Below the pieces are notes generated by a model that saw only the letters and a program-made list of their open reading frames with translations, searched no databases and was not told the DNA's origin. The position numbers and the translations under genes were made by a program. From Mesorhizobium sp. (GTDB lineage Bacteria > Pseudomonadota > Alphaproteobacteria > Rhizobiales > Rhizobiaceae), in NCBI GenBank assembly GCA_004020545.1, contig SAQE01000001.1, forward strand, positions 124,001 through 188,000: a DNA stretch of 64,000 nucleotides, given 5' to 3'. This document shows, one piece after another, positions 9,411 to 17,854 of this stretch (position 1 is the stretch's first letter; the number at the start of each line of letters is the position of its first letter).

Positions 9411-11453
9411 TTACTTCGCGGCCGGTGGAATGGTGAGCGTCGCGCCGAGCGGCAGCCGGCGCGGCCTGTAGTCCTTGTTGGCTTCCGAGATCAGCTTCCA
9501 TTTGGCGCCGTCGCCATAGTTTTTCTTGGCCAGGTCCCAATAGGTGTCACCGGCGGCGATCACGTGGCTGGTTTCTGCAGGTGTTGTCTCGGCCGGCTTG
9601 GCCGGTTCCGTAGCGGGGGCAACTGTCGCCGGAGCGGACTCGGCGGGTTTTGCCGCCTCCGACGTTGCCGGTGTCGTCTCGGCCGAAACCGTCGGCGGCG
9701 TGCCGGCGATGTCGCCGGAGTTGGACGGCAAAGCGGGCATTGCGGGTTCGGCGGGTTTGGCAGGCTCGGCCGCCGGCGCCTGGCTGGCGGCGGCAGTCTC
9801 AGCCGGTTTCGCCGGCTCGGCAGGTTCGGCAGCCGCGACCGTCGCGCCGACCTCGGTGATGCGGCCGTCGAGCTTCGGTGTGTAAGGCCGGTGCGCGGCG
9901 AGATAGTCGGCCACCACCTGCTCCAGGCCCGGACCGTAGTCATAGGCATCCGTGGCCTTCTCGGCGAAGACCTTGTAGCCGTCGCCGCCCTGGCGGACGT
10001 AGTTGTTTGTGGCGACCAGATACTGCTTGTCCGGATTGATCGGCGCCCAGGCGCCGTTCTCCATCACCTCGACCGATTTGACGCGGCCGGCATTGGGCGC
10101 CACCGACTTGTCGAAGGAATATTTCAGGCCGGCGACCTGCGGGAAGCGTCCCGCGCCGTCCTCGATCTGGCTGAGCCCGCTCTCCAGCCCCGCGACCAGA
10201 TCCTTGCCGGAGATCTTGAACGTCGCCAGCGTGTTCTGGAACGGCAGGACCGTCAGCACCTCGCCCATGGTCACGGTGCCCTGGTCGATCGAGGCGCGCA
10301 GCCCGCCGCCGTTCGAGATGACGATCTCGACGCCCTGGCCCTTCACGCGATCGAGGACGGCGTCGGAGACGAGGTTGCCCATCTCGCATTCCCGCGCCCG
10401 GCAATTCTCGCGGCTGCCGTCGATCGGCTTGGTGGTCTCGGCGACCTCCTTGTTCTTCAGCGCCTCGATCGGCGCGCCGAGTTCCTTGATGCGGGCGAGC
10501 ACGGCGGGATCGGGCGTGATCGACTTGTCGAGAAAGATCGGGTCGCCGCTCGCTTCCTTGACGACGCCGTTATCGTCGAACACGACCTTGAACTCGCCGA
10601 GATATTTCGAATAGGACGCCGCCTGCACGACCGGCACCTTGTAGCCGTCGGGGTTGTCGACCATCGTCGGGTAAGGGCCTGCCGCCTTGGGGTCGGTGTT
10701 GGACAGGAGCGTGTGGCTGTGGCCGCCGACCACCACGTCGATGCCCGGGATTTTCGCAATGACATCGCGCTCGCGGTTGTAGCCGATATGGGTGACGGCG
10801 ATGATCTTGTTGATGCCTTCTCCCTTCAGCTTCTCGACCTCGGCGGTGATCGACTTGACGTCGTCCGCGATGGCGATGTTGGGACCGGGCGAGGCGAGCT
10901 CCGGCGTGTCGTTGGTGACGGCGCCGACGATGCCGATCTTCTGGCCGCCGACCTCGACCACGATCGACGGCTTGACCTTGCCCGCGGCGCCGGACTTGTC
11001 GTTGGGCATGACATTGGCGCTGACGATCGGGAACTTCGCCTTGTCGAGGTAAGGCACCAGCGCGCTCTCGCCGTCGTCGAATTCGTGGTTGCCGAGCGTC
11101 ACCGCGTCGGGTTTCATCTGATTGAGAAACTCCTCCTCGGCGGCACCCTTATAGGTGATGTAGAACAGCGATCCCTGGAAGCTGTCGCCCGCGTTGAGCA
11201 GCAGCACGTTCTGGCCCTCGAGCTTCTTGCGCTCCTGCGCGATCGCCGTGACCAGCCGGCCCGCGCCGCCGATGCATTCGCCCTTGGTTTCCTCCTCGGC
11301 GGAACATGTCGACTCGTATTTGTTGTTGCCTTCGATGCGGCTATGCCAATCGTTGAAATGCAGGATGTTCAGCGTGTAGTCGGCAAAAGAGGTTCCGGCC
11401 GACAGGCCAAGCGTCGAGGCAGACAGGGCTAGAATGGCGGCAATCTTCTTCAT
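9411..11453 (-). CDS. Periplasmic bifunctional 5'-nucleotidase/metallophosphatase with C-terminal LysM
   Basis: 680 aa from the ATG preceded by CGGGAGACGAAG. Signal peptide about 1-24 (LSAGTSFADY). The metallophosphoesterase domain (about 25-290) shows the metal ligands ILHFNDWHS, LLNAGDSFQGS, TLGNHEFDDG and VVVGGHSHT. The 5_nucleotid_C domain (about 320-500) contains GNLVSDAVLD, ISNGGGLRASI and NNYVRQGGDGY. An Ala/Pro/Glu-rich linker of about 110 residues then leads to a LysM-type motif at the end (AAGDTYWDLAKKNYGDG). Predicted to hydrolyse nucleotides in the periplasm while tethered to peptidoglycan. The LysM tail is an unusual addition. A terminator stem follows the gene. Confidence 0.88.
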   Translation of the reverse strand: MKKIAAILALSASTLGLSAGTSFADYTLNILHFNDWHSRIEGNNKYESTCSAEEETKGECIGGAGRLVTAIAQERKKLEGQNVLLLNAGDSFQGSLFYITYKGAAEEEFLNQMKPDAVTLGNHEFDDGESALVPYLDKAKFPIVSANVMPNDKSGAAGKVKPSIVVEVGGQKIGIVGAVTNDTPELASPGPNIAIADDVKSITAEVEKLKGEGINKIIAVTHIGYNRERDVIAKIPGIDVVVGGHSHTLLSNTDPKAAGPYPTMVDNPDGYKVPVVQAASYSKYLGEFKVVFDDNGVVKEASGDPIFLDKSITPDPAVLARIKELGAPIEALKNKEVAETTKPIDGSRENCRARECEMGNLVSDAVLDRVKGQGVEIVISNGGGLRASIDQGTVTMGEVLTVLPFQNTLATFKISGKDLVAGLESGLSQIEDGAGRFPQVAGLKYSFDKSVAPNAGRVKSVEVMENGAWAPINPDKQYLVATNNYVRQGGDGYKVFAEKATDAYDYGPGLEQVVADYLAAHRPYTPKLDGRITEVGATVAAAEPAEPAKPAETAAASQAPAAEPAKPAEPAMPALPSNSGDIAGTPPTVSAETTPATSEAAKPAESAPATVAPATEPAKPAETTPAETSHVIAAGDTYWDLAKKNYGDGAKWKLISEANKDYRPRRLPLGATLTIPPAAK

Positions 11454-11587
11454 CTTCGTCTCCCGGATAAGCTGACCTGATGTGCTTAACGCCCTCGCTT
11501 GACTGGAACATAACAGCCAGCTCCGGGTCATGTTCACATCGCGTTTTGGTCGATGCAAGCGGAAATCGGGAGGAAGTTTGCCGGCAT

Positions 11588-11616
11588 AAAAAAGAACGGC
11601 GGCTTGCGCCGCCGTT
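11588..11616 (-). terminator. Rho-independent terminator downstream of omp10
   Basis: AACGGCGGC (11595-11603) and GCCGCCGTT (11608-11616) form a perfect 9-bp stem with a 4-nt loop. On the minus strand it is followed by CTTTTTT, a classical intrinsic terminator. It would end the omp10 transcript, beyond the intervening repeat. Confidence 0.85.
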
Positions 11617-11641
11617 GCCGGTCAGTTTGAAAGTTCAGCCC

Positions 11642-11747
11642 TTAGAGCGGCTCAGCGTTGCATAGAATCGCTGGCCCGCTCTAAGCATTTGTCTCGGCGC
11701 AATTCCGGACGGAAAACCGATACGCACTTTTCCTGGAATTGCTCTAA
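11642..11747. repeat. Two-module palindromic repeat (L1+R1) at the 3' end of omp10
   Basis: Module L: TTAGAGCGG (11642-11650) pairs with CCGCTCTAA (11676-11684). Module R: GCAATTCC at 11699 pairs with GGAATTGC ending at 11742, with an internal loop AAAACCG-N3-CGCACTTTT. The end CTCTAAG (11742-11748) contains the TAG stop of omp10. The same two-module layout recurs at 57111-57207 and, with different stems, at 30371-30478 and 61784-61890. Confidence 0.85.
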
Positions 11748-12115
11748 GCCCGGCGCGTCAGCACGAAATTCTGGCCGCTGGCGCTGGTGCAGTTGAGCTG
11801 GCTGGTCGAGACCATCAGGCAGTTGAAGCTGACCGGCGTCTGGCGGATCAGCGACGTGCCGTGGATCTCGACCGAGGTCGGGCCGGTCATGGTGTAGCTG
11901 CCTTCGGACAGCTTCTGGCCGGTGTCGGTGGCGACGGTCGCGAAGCTGCCTGCCGCGAAGGTCGACAGGCCGGTGCCCTTGGCGTCGATCCAGTTGCCCT
12001 CGACGCCCTTGGGCGCCGCTGCGATCGGCTCGGAAGGGCCGGTGGTGGTGCAGGCGGCAGCGGCCAGAAGGCTTGCCGCGGCGCCTGCCGAAAGCAATTT
12101 GCGCGCAATGGTCAT
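11744..12115 (-). CDS. omp10: Outer-membrane lipoprotein, Omp10 family
   Basis: 123 aa. A lipoprotein signal peptide of about 20 residues ends at a lipobox LLAAAAC, giving a lipid-modified Cys. The mature part matches Brucella Omp10 as I recall it: GVEGNWIDAKG, KLSEGSYTMTGP, a pair of cysteines (FNCLMVSTSQLNCTSASG) and a closing FVLTRR. The Brucella protein is a surface-exposed outer-membrane lipoprotein of about the same size; its function is unclear. The start at MTIARK is fixed by GAGGAGAGG 8 nt upstream. The stop codon lies in the end of a palindromic repeat. Confidence 0.88.
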   Translation of the reverse strand: MTIARKLLSAGAAASLLAAAACTTTGPSEPIAAAPKGVEGNWIDAKGTGLSTFAAGSFATVATDTGQKLSEGSYTMTGPTSVEIHGTSLIRQTPVSFNCLMVSTSQLNCTSASGQNFVLTRRA

Positions 12116-12191
12116 TTGAAAAACCTCTCCTCTCGCATCGGCCCGAAAATCGGCTTCGATTTCGGATGGCACGACGCGTCCATTCAATGTG

Positions 12192-12235
12192 CTAGAGCGG
12201 ACTTGGTGCGTCCGAATGGACGCATGTCGCTCTAG
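12192..12235. repeat. Stand-alone palindrome upstream of omp10
   Basis: The outer arms CTAGAGCG / CGCTCTAG (12192 and 12235 ends) enclose an inner hairpin GCGTCC-gaat-GGACGC. It resembles the L module of the two-module repeats without an R module. It lies 77 bp upstream of the omp10 start. Confidence 0.7.
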
Positions 12236-12301
12236 GCCGCCCGTCTTCAATCGCCCGATTTCCGGGCGATTGCAAGGTGGCGGGAGCTGTTGCCCAAGCT
12301 G

Positions 12302-13747
12302 CTATCGCACCAGGATGTTGCGGAACTGCCACGGATCGTCCCTGTCGAGATCTTCCGGGAAGAGTCCCGGGCGGTTATCGAGCGGCGTCCAGTCGGTGTA
12401 ATAGCCCCTGACCGGCCCAAGGTAAGGCAGTTGCACTTCCAGGCAGCGCCGGTAATCCATCTCGTCGGCCTCGACGATGCCGGCCATCGGATTTTCCAGT
12501 GCCCAGACCATGCCGGCGAGCACCGCAGAGGTGACCTGCAGGCCGGTGGCGTTCTGGTAAGGCGCCAGTTTGCGCGCCTCGGCCAGCGACAGCTGCGAAC
12601 CGTACCAGTAGGCATTCTTGTCGTGGCCGTAGAGCAGCACGCCGAGCTCGTCGACGCCGTCGACCAGCTCGTTCTCGTCGAGCACATGGTGGACAGGTTG
12701 CGCCTTGCCGGCGGCGCCGAACATCTCGTGCAGCGACAGCAAGGCGTCGTTGCAGGGGTGATAGGCATAATGGCAGGTCGGGCGGTAGTTCACCTTGCCC
12801 TTCTTGCCGCGCACGGTGAAGAAATCGGCGATCGAGATCGCCTCGTTATGCGTCACCAGGAAGCCGTATTGCGGGCCGGGCGTCGGACACCAGCTACGCA
12901 CGCGCGTGTTGGCGCCGGGCTGTTCCAGATAGATCGCCGCCTGCGAGCCGTTTTTGTGCTTCTTGCCGTTCTTCGGCATCCAGTTCTCATGCGTGCCCCA
13001 GCCGAGTTCGGACGGCTGCAGGCCTTCCGAGATGAAGCCCTCGACCGACCAGGTGTTCCAGAACACGTCCATCGGCTTCGGCTTCTTGGTGCGCTGCGTG
13101 TCGCGCTCGGCGATGTGGATGCCCTTGACGCCGGCCTTCTTCATCAGTTTCGCCCAGCCCTCGCGGTCGTGTTGTGCCGGCTCGGAAAACTCGAGCCCGA
13201 GATCGGTGGCGAGATGGAACAGCGCCTGCTTGACGAACCAGGAGACCATGCCGGGATTGGCGCCGCAGCAGGATATCGCCGTGGTGCCGCCGGGGTTCTT
13301 CTCCTTCTCCTGGCGCACGCTCTCGCGCAGCGCATAATTGGTGCGCGAGGCATTGTCGGCCGTCTCGTCGAAATAGAAGCCGAGCCACGGTTCGACCACG
13401 GTGTCGATGTAGAGCACGCCGAGCTTGCGGCAGAGCTTCATCAATTCGAGCGAGGAGGTGTCGACCGAAAGGTTGACGCACATGCCCTGGCCGCCGCCAT
13501 TGGTGAGAAGCGGGGTCAACAGCTTCTTGTAGTTCTTCTTGGTGACCGCGTCCTGCATGAAGGTGATCCCGCGCTCGTCGAGCAGCTTGCGGTCGGCGTC
13601 GAGCGGGTCGATGACGGCCATGCGCGACTTGTCGAACTTGAAATGGCGTTCGATCAGCGGCAGCGTTCCCCGCCCGATCGAGCCGAAGCCGATCATCACG
13701 ACAGGGCCGGTGATTTCACCGTAAACGGGCCAGTTTTCATTCGCCAT
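12302..13747 (-). CDS. hss: Homospermidine synthase
   Basis: NAD-dependent enzyme that joins two putrescines (or putrescine and spermidine) into sym-homospermidine, a main polyamine of many rhizobia; cytosolic. 481 aa, the usual length. An N-terminal Rossmann motif (VVMIGFGSIGRGTLPLI, about 17-33) is followed by long conserved stretches such as ISCCGANPGMVSWFVKQAL and VTHNEAISIADFF. The start MANENW is preceded at about 10 nt by AAGGAG. It is separated by a strong terminator from the N-demethylase-like gene upstream, so it has its own promoter. It pairs functionally with the decarboxylase gene near 39.4 kb. Confidence 0.95.
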   Translation of the reverse strand: MANENWPVYGEITGPVVMIGFGSIGRGTLPLIERHFKFDKSRMAVIDPLDADRKLLDERGITFMQDAVTKKNYKKLLTPLLTNGGGQGMCVNLSVDTSSLELMKLCRKLGVLYIDTVVEPWLGFYFDETADNASRTNYALRESVRQEKEKNPGGTTAISCCGANPGMVSWFVKQALFHLATDLGLEFSEPAQHDREGWAKLMKKAGVKGIHIAERDTQRTKKPKPMDVFWNTWSVEGFISEGLQPSELGWGTHENWMPKNGKKHKNGSQAAIYLEQPGANTRVRSWCPTPGPQYGFLVTHNEAISIADFFTVRGKKGKVNYRPTCHYAYHPCNDALLSLHEMFGAAGKAQPVHHVLDENELVDGVDELGVLLYGHDKNAYWYGSQLSLAEARKLAPYQNATGLQVTSAVLAGMVWALENPMAGIVEADEMDYRRCLEVQLPYLGPVRGYYTDWTPLDNRPGLFPEDLDRDDPWQFRNILVR

Positions 13748-13831
13748 TTTTTCGCACACTCCTTCAAACACAGGGAAAGCCCGGCATTTTCGCCGGTAGC
13801 CCTACACCACAGATCATTGTCACAAACCAGC

Positions 13832-13866
13832 AAAAAGCGCCAACCGCCGGCTAAGCCGGCTTGGCG
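13832..13866 (-). terminator. Rho-independent terminator of the N-demethylase-like gene
   Basis: On the minus strand CGCCAA-GCCGGC, a 3-nt loop, then GCCGGC-GG-TTGGCG form a long GC-rich stem followed by CTTTTT. It begins 6 nt after the stop codon of the upstream minus-strand gene and separates it from hss. Confidence 0.85.
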
Positions 13867-13871
13867 TTTGG

Positions 13872-14807
13872 TTAAGCTGCCCTGGCCATGCCGGCGAGGT
13901 ATGAAACCAGCCGGTCGCGGTCGGCGGTCAGGCCCTTGTAGTCGAGCTGTGCCTGATCGAGGGCATTGAGCTGCCCGGCGAAAGAGGCCGCGAGCGCTGG
14001 CTTGTCTGGGTGGCGGGCAAGCACGGCCAGCGGGTCGAGATGGATGCGGATTGTGAAGAGGATGTCGCGCGAGACCGGCAGCTTGCGCAGCGTTTGGCGC
14101 TCGATGCGGATGAAGGCATGCGCGTTGATGTCGCCGTCCGGAAAGCGCGTCGGGCGGTTGGTGGCACGGTCGAGGCGCTGGATGTTGGAGAGCGGATGAT
14201 AGAGTGCGTCGCCCGCCTGGATCGACCAGTTGAAGCGTTCGACCGCCTGGCCCTGCAGCCCGTCGAACATGCGGTTGATCAAATCGGCCGGCCGCGTGCC
14301 GGGGCCGAAGCCAGGCACGGGCGCATGGATCTCCTGCAGCGGCTTGCCGAATTTTTCCAGGAGCGACCAGGACGAGGGGAAGCACAGCGAGCCGGCGGCC
14401 AGCCGCCAGCCGCGCTCGTCGCGGCGCATGAGGATCAAATCCTCTTGGACGAGCAGGGACGCCTGGGCGAGTGGCGCTTCGCTCAATTCGGGAGGCAGTT
14501 CGCCGATCGTCTCGTCAAGGCCGACGACCTCGATATCCGAACCGGCACCCCGGTGGGTCTCAGGATATTTTGCCGGGAGATGGGCGGCGAGAAGGTCCAG
14601 CATTTCTTGCTGCGCGTCGCGAGTATCGCCTTCCTCGACAAAGACCTTTTCCGGGATTTCCGTGTAAAGCCGCCGCTTCTCTGCGAGATGGGGCAGAAGG
14701 AACCGATCGATCTCGATCCAGCGATCGAGCTCGAGCGGCTTGAGGCCGATGGTGAAGAGTTTCGAGGACCCGTCATAGGGCGTGTGGGTCGGCTGGCTAA
14801 CGGTCAT
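13872..14807 (-). CDS. Heme-dependent oxidative N-demethylase-like protein (DUF3445)
   Basis: 311 aa, soluble, no signal peptide. It carries the DUF3445 family blocks: an N-terminal LDRWIEIDRFLLPHLAEK, a central MRRDERGWRLAAGSLCFPS followed by WSLLEKFGKPLQEIHAPVPGF, and RIERQTLRKLP. Characterised members bind heme in a PAS-like fold and oxidatively demethylate secondary amines such as dimethylamine, releasing formaldehyde. The substrate here is not shown. No reductase partner is adjacent. It has its own terminator and lies just upstream of homospermidine synthase without being co-transcribed. Confidence 0.85.
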   Translation of the reverse strand: MTVSQPTHTPYDGSSKLFTIGLKPLELDRWIEIDRFLLPHLAEKRRLYTEIPEKVFVEEGDTRDAQQEMLDLLAAHLPAKYPETHRGAGSDIEVVGLDETIGELPPELSEAPLAQASLLVQEDLILMRRDERGWRLAAGSLCFPSSWSLLEKFGKPLQEIHAPVPGFGPGTRPADLINRMFDGLQGQAVERFNWSIQAGDALYHPLSNIQRLDRATNRPTRFPDGDINAHAFIRIERQTLRKLPVSRDILFTIRIHLDPLAVLARHPDKPALAASFAGQLNALDQAQLDYKGLTADRDRLVSYLAGMARAA

Positions 14808-14843
14808 GCTTTTCTCAAACAGAAACGACTGGCGGCTCCAGTG

Positions 14844-15506
14844 TCAGGCCAGTTGCGCCGGGATCAATCCGCGCAGCGAGTTGCCGACAAAGATCGCCTT
14901 CGCCGACTTGAGATCGTCGTAGCTGTAGATCGCTTCCACGGCGCGGCCTTCGTCCAGAAGCTCGCCGCGCAGTATTCCAGGCAGCAGGCCGCAATCGAGT
15001 CTTGGCGTGGCGAGCACGCCGTCGCCGAAGTCGGCGAAAAGATTGGTGATCGTTCCTTCGCAGAGTTCGCCGCGCTCGTTGGCGAGTAGCACTTCGTCGG
15101 CTTGCGTGATGAGATATTCGGCACGTGCGTGCGTGTAGACCTGTCGCCGGCTGGTCTTGTGGCGCAACAGCATGTCACTGGAATCGAGCCGGGTTCGCGC
15201 CAGCCGCAGCCGCCACACCTTGCCGGCCGGAAGCGGTTCGTAAGGCTGCGCGGCGGCTGTTGCCTCGCCATTGCGCTGCAGGGCAAGCCGGATGCGCATC
15301 GCGATCCGCTGCCCGCCGACCGCGCCCATCAGCACTTCGCCGATCCGTTGCGGGTCGCAGGCAAAGCCGAGCTCCGCGGCGGAAGCGTAAAGCCGCGCAA
15401 GATGGCGATCGAAGCGCAGGAAGCCCGAGCCAGGCTCCCAGCGCATGGTCTCGATCAGTTCGAAATCGGCACGGTTCCCGTCGCGAAGCGCGCTTTCAGA
15501 AGACAC
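14844..15506 (-). CDS. Class IV aminotransferase family protein, aminodeoxychorismate-lyase-like
   Basis: 220 aa. PLP fold-type IV: RFDRHLARLYASA, HKTSRRQVYTHARAE (region of the catalytic Lys), VLLANERGELCEGTITNLFAD and LDCGLLPGILRGELL are family hallmarks. Its start overlaps the end of pabB by 52 nt, so the two are translationally coupled and this is probably the 4-amino-4-deoxychorismate lyase step of p-aminobenzoate synthesis. It is shorter than E. coli PabC and resembles the C-terminal half of fused PabBC proteins. Annotation as a generic class IV aminotransferase is the safe fallback. Confidence 0.85.
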   Translation of the reverse strand: MSSESALRDGNRADFELIETMRWEPGSGFLRFDRHLARLYASAAELGFACDPQRIGEVLMGAVGGQRIAMRIRLALQRNGEATAAAQPYEPLPAGKVWRLRLARTRLDSSDMLLRHKTSRRQVYTHARAEYLITQADEVLLANERGELCEGTITNLFADFGDGVLATPRLDCGLLPGILRGELLDEGRAVEAIYSYDDLKSAKAIFVGNSLRGLIPAQLA

Positions 15507-16600
15507 TCCCGGTACTCCTCATCGGCCGTCGAATCGAAGACGACGCCGCCGCCGACATTGTAGACGGCCTCGCCATCGGCAAAGAGCGAGATGGTGCGGA
15601 TCGCCACCGAAAAGCGCATCGTGCCGCCGGGTGCGACCCAGCCGATGGCGCCGCAATAGACGTCGCGCGGCACGCTTTCCAGATCGTGCAAGATCTCCAT
15701 GGCGCGGATCTTCGGCGCACCGGTGATCGAGCCGCAAGGGAAAAGCGCGGCAAAGACCCGGCGAATGCCGACATCCGGCAAGAGTTTCGCCCGCACCCGG
15801 CTCACCATCTGATGCACGGTCGGATAGGTCTCGATGCGGAACAATTCCGGCACCTCCAGCGTGCCGACCTCGCTGATCAGCGAAATGTCGTTGCGCAGCA
15901 GGTCGACGATCATCCGGTTCTCGGCCTGGTTCTTCTCGTCGTTGCGCAGGAACGCCTTCAGCCGCGCGTCCTCGGCTTTGGTCGCGCCGCGCGGCGCGGT
16001 GCCCTTCATGGGGTGCGTCTCGATCATGCCTTCGGCGTCGATCTCGAAGAAGAGTTCCGGCGAACGCGACAGCACGACCGGATCACCAAGCGAAATCAGC
16101 GCGCCGTATTTCACCGGCTGGCGTTCGGTCAGCGCGTCGAAGGCGGCAAGCGCATCGCCGGACCATTGCGCATGGACCGGAAAGGTCAGATTGCCCTGGT
16201 AGCAGTCGCCCTTGCGGATGTGCTCATGAAGGCGCGCGAAGCGGACGGCATAGTCCCTGGCGGACCAGCTTGCCCTGGCGTCGAAGATCGGGCCGTTGCT
16301 GGCGGGGCCCGAACTCCTCGGCACAGCCTGTTCGAGCGGTGCGTCGAAGACGCCGAGGCAGATCAGCGGCGCGCGGCGGCCCTCAGGCAGCAATGGCACC
16401 AGCTTCGGCTCGAGCAGGTAGCCGGCCTCGTAGGAGAAATAGCCGGCCAGCCATTTGCCGGCGTCGGAGGCCGCCTGCGCTGCATCGAGCGCTGGCGCGA
16501 ACTCGTCCGCGTTGCGCGCGATGATGACGTCGTGCGGGCTGTCGAAGACGAGCTGGCGAGCGGTCTCGTCATTGCGGAAGATGGCTGAAGGCAGGAGCAT
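15455..16600 (-). CDS. pabB: Aminodeoxychorismate synthase component I
   Basis: Adds ammonia from the glutaminase partner to chorismate, giving 4-amino-4-deoxychorismate for folate. 381 aa, the short form lacking a long N-terminal domain. Chorismate-binding signatures: GDCYQGNLTFPVHA, SRSPELFFEID, THPMKGTAPRG, ENRMIVDLLRNDIS, ALFPCGSITGAPKIRAMEI. No PabA is encoded nearby; the glutaminase may be shared with TrpG or lie elsewhere. First gene of a two-gene operon with the class IV aminotransferase. Confidence 0.93.
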   Translation of the reverse strand: MLLPSAIFRNDETARQLVFDSPHDVIIARNADEFAPALDAAQAASDAGKWLAGYFSYEAGYLLEPKLVPLLPEGRRAPLICLGVFDAPLEQAVPRSSGPASNGPIFDARASWSARDYAVRFARLHEHIRKGDCYQGNLTFPVHAQWSGDALAAFDALTERQPVKYGALISLGDPVVLSRSPELFFEIDAEGMIETHPMKGTAPRGATKAEDARLKAFLRNDEKNQAENRMIVDLLRNDISLISEVGTLEVPELFRIETYPTVHQMVSRVRAKLLPDVGIRRVFAALFPCGSITGAPKIRAMEILHDLESVPRDVYCGAIGWVAPGGTMRFSVAIRTISLFADGEAVYNVGGGVVFDSTADEEYRECLLKARFATGTVPISN

Positions 16601-16777
16601 GAGCCTCGGATGCGGTCAATGGGCACCGTCGATCGCTCTATATGGGGGCTCAGCGAGGCGCAATCGAGGGAACGGCGTCAGGAGGCGCAAAGTCACGCAC
16701 GGTGCAAACATCCGTGCCCAAACCAAGGCGGCGTCCGCAATGGACGCCGCCTTGCACTGGTCATGGCGCATGCGGGA

Positions 16778-17494
16778 TCAGGTGTTGCTTGAGGTTCCAG
16801 CCGTCGGGAACTGGCGGGCGAATTCGGCCTCGTTGCCCGAGGCCAGCAATTTCGCCTGCTCGATCCATTTCTCACGCGCGATACGACCGTCGAAATTCAG
16901 CACGTCTTCGATGCGCTTGACGTCGGCCTCGGTCCAGGCGGCGATCTGGGCGTAGGTCGTGACGCCCTGGCCCTTGAGCAGCTTTTCGTTGACCGGCCCG
17001 ATGCCGATCAGGCGGCGCAGATTGTCGGCCTTGCCGGCGGGCACCTTCGGGGCAGCGGCTTTCTTCGGAGCCGGGGTCTTCTTCGGCGCCGTACTTGCCC
17101 TCGGCGTGGCGGATTTGGCCGCCGGCTTCGGCTGAGCCGCCGGCTTTGCTGCGGCGGGTTTGGCCGCAGCCGATTTCGCCGGCGCCGATTTGGCCGCGGC
17201 CGGTGTCGACATCAGCGCCGCCGGCGCAGGCGCGGCGGCCTTGTTGGCGCCGGTCTTGGCGGGCGTGGAAGGGGCTTCGCGCAGCCGGCCCTCAAGGTCG
17301 GCGCGGGCGCGGCTGCATGCGTCGAGTTCGCCGCTCAGGCGATTGGTATCGGCGCGCAATCTGTCGCGTTCGCTCTTCGTGCGGTCGAGATCGCCGCGCA
17401 GGCTGTCGAGCTCGCCGCGCAGCCGGCCCCAGAGGAACCAGCCAACCAGAACACCCACAATGAACGCCAGGAGCATGTAGAAGAAAGTGCTCAT
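16778..17494 (-). CDS. Membrane-anchored protein with coiled coil, Ala/Lys/Pro linker and helix-hairpin-helix C-terminus
   Basis: 238 aa. One N-terminal membrane helix (about 4-24, YMLLAFIVGVLVGWFLWG) is followed by a short coiled coil (about 26-70) and a low-complexity Ala/Lys/Pro linker (about 75-155). A C-terminal domain (about 158-225) has a helix-hairpin-helix-like LIGIGPVNEKLLKGQGVTTY and DGRIAREKWIEQAK. That C-terminal module occurs at the end of several alphaproteobacterial proteins, some annotated with NADH dehydrogenase subunits, and resembles DUF4332-type HhH domains. Function unknown; the anchored HhH could bind nucleic acid or protein. No operon partner. Confidence 0.7.
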   Translation of the reverse strand: MSTFFYMLLAFIVGVLVGWFLWGRLRGELDSLRGDLDRTKSERDRLRADTNRLSGELDACSRARADLEGRLREAPSTPAKTGANKAAAPAPAALMSTPAAAKSAPAKSAAAKPAAAKPAAQPKPAAKSATPRASTAPKKTPAPKKAAAPKVPAGKADNLRRLIGIGPVNEKLLKGQGVTTYAQIAAWTEADVKRIEDVLNFDGRIAREKWIEQAKLLASGNEAEFARQFPTAGTSSNT

Positions 17495-17854
17495 TTCCCT
17501 CTCCAGTCCGATCTGTCGGCCGCGGCCCGGAATGGCGAGCTTGCCGCAAGGATCGTCTATCGTTCCGCAGTCGGCGGAACAGCCGCTTCAATCGAGCTGT
17601 CGGCGCGTGGCTCTCCTCCAGCTGTAGCCGACGGCCGTCATCGCATCCGCCGAAGCGCAGCGCGGGCCGTCTCTGGCCTGCGCTATGCGTCCGGCTGAGC
17701 TTGAGGCGGGACGCTATCATACGGCCCGTGGAAAGCTAATTGAAAAATGCGGCGGAGAGTTATTGAAGAACAGATATTTAGGACAACAATAGAGCTGCCG
17801 CGAATATTCGTCCCGGCTAAATTGTTCTGGCCTATGCCGCCGGCGAAACGCCCG
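17495..17854. other. 360-bp gene-free interval
   Basis: I find no convincing coding sequence. The left part is GC-rich with CGGCGGAA-type partial inverted repeats; the right part (about 17735-17830) is distinctly AT-richer. Short open frames here lack ribosome sites and recognisable motifs. It separates the anchored HhH protein gene (start side) from the 3' end of oligopeptidase F, so it probably holds the promoter of the former. Confidence 0.5.

Noticed and set aside
8280-11432. A 1050-codon open frame on the plus strand
   Set aside because: It lies opposite hemH and the 5'-nucleotidase, which carry clear domains. The translation is Arg/Gly/Leu-rich without motifs, an antisense shadow typical of high-GC DNA.
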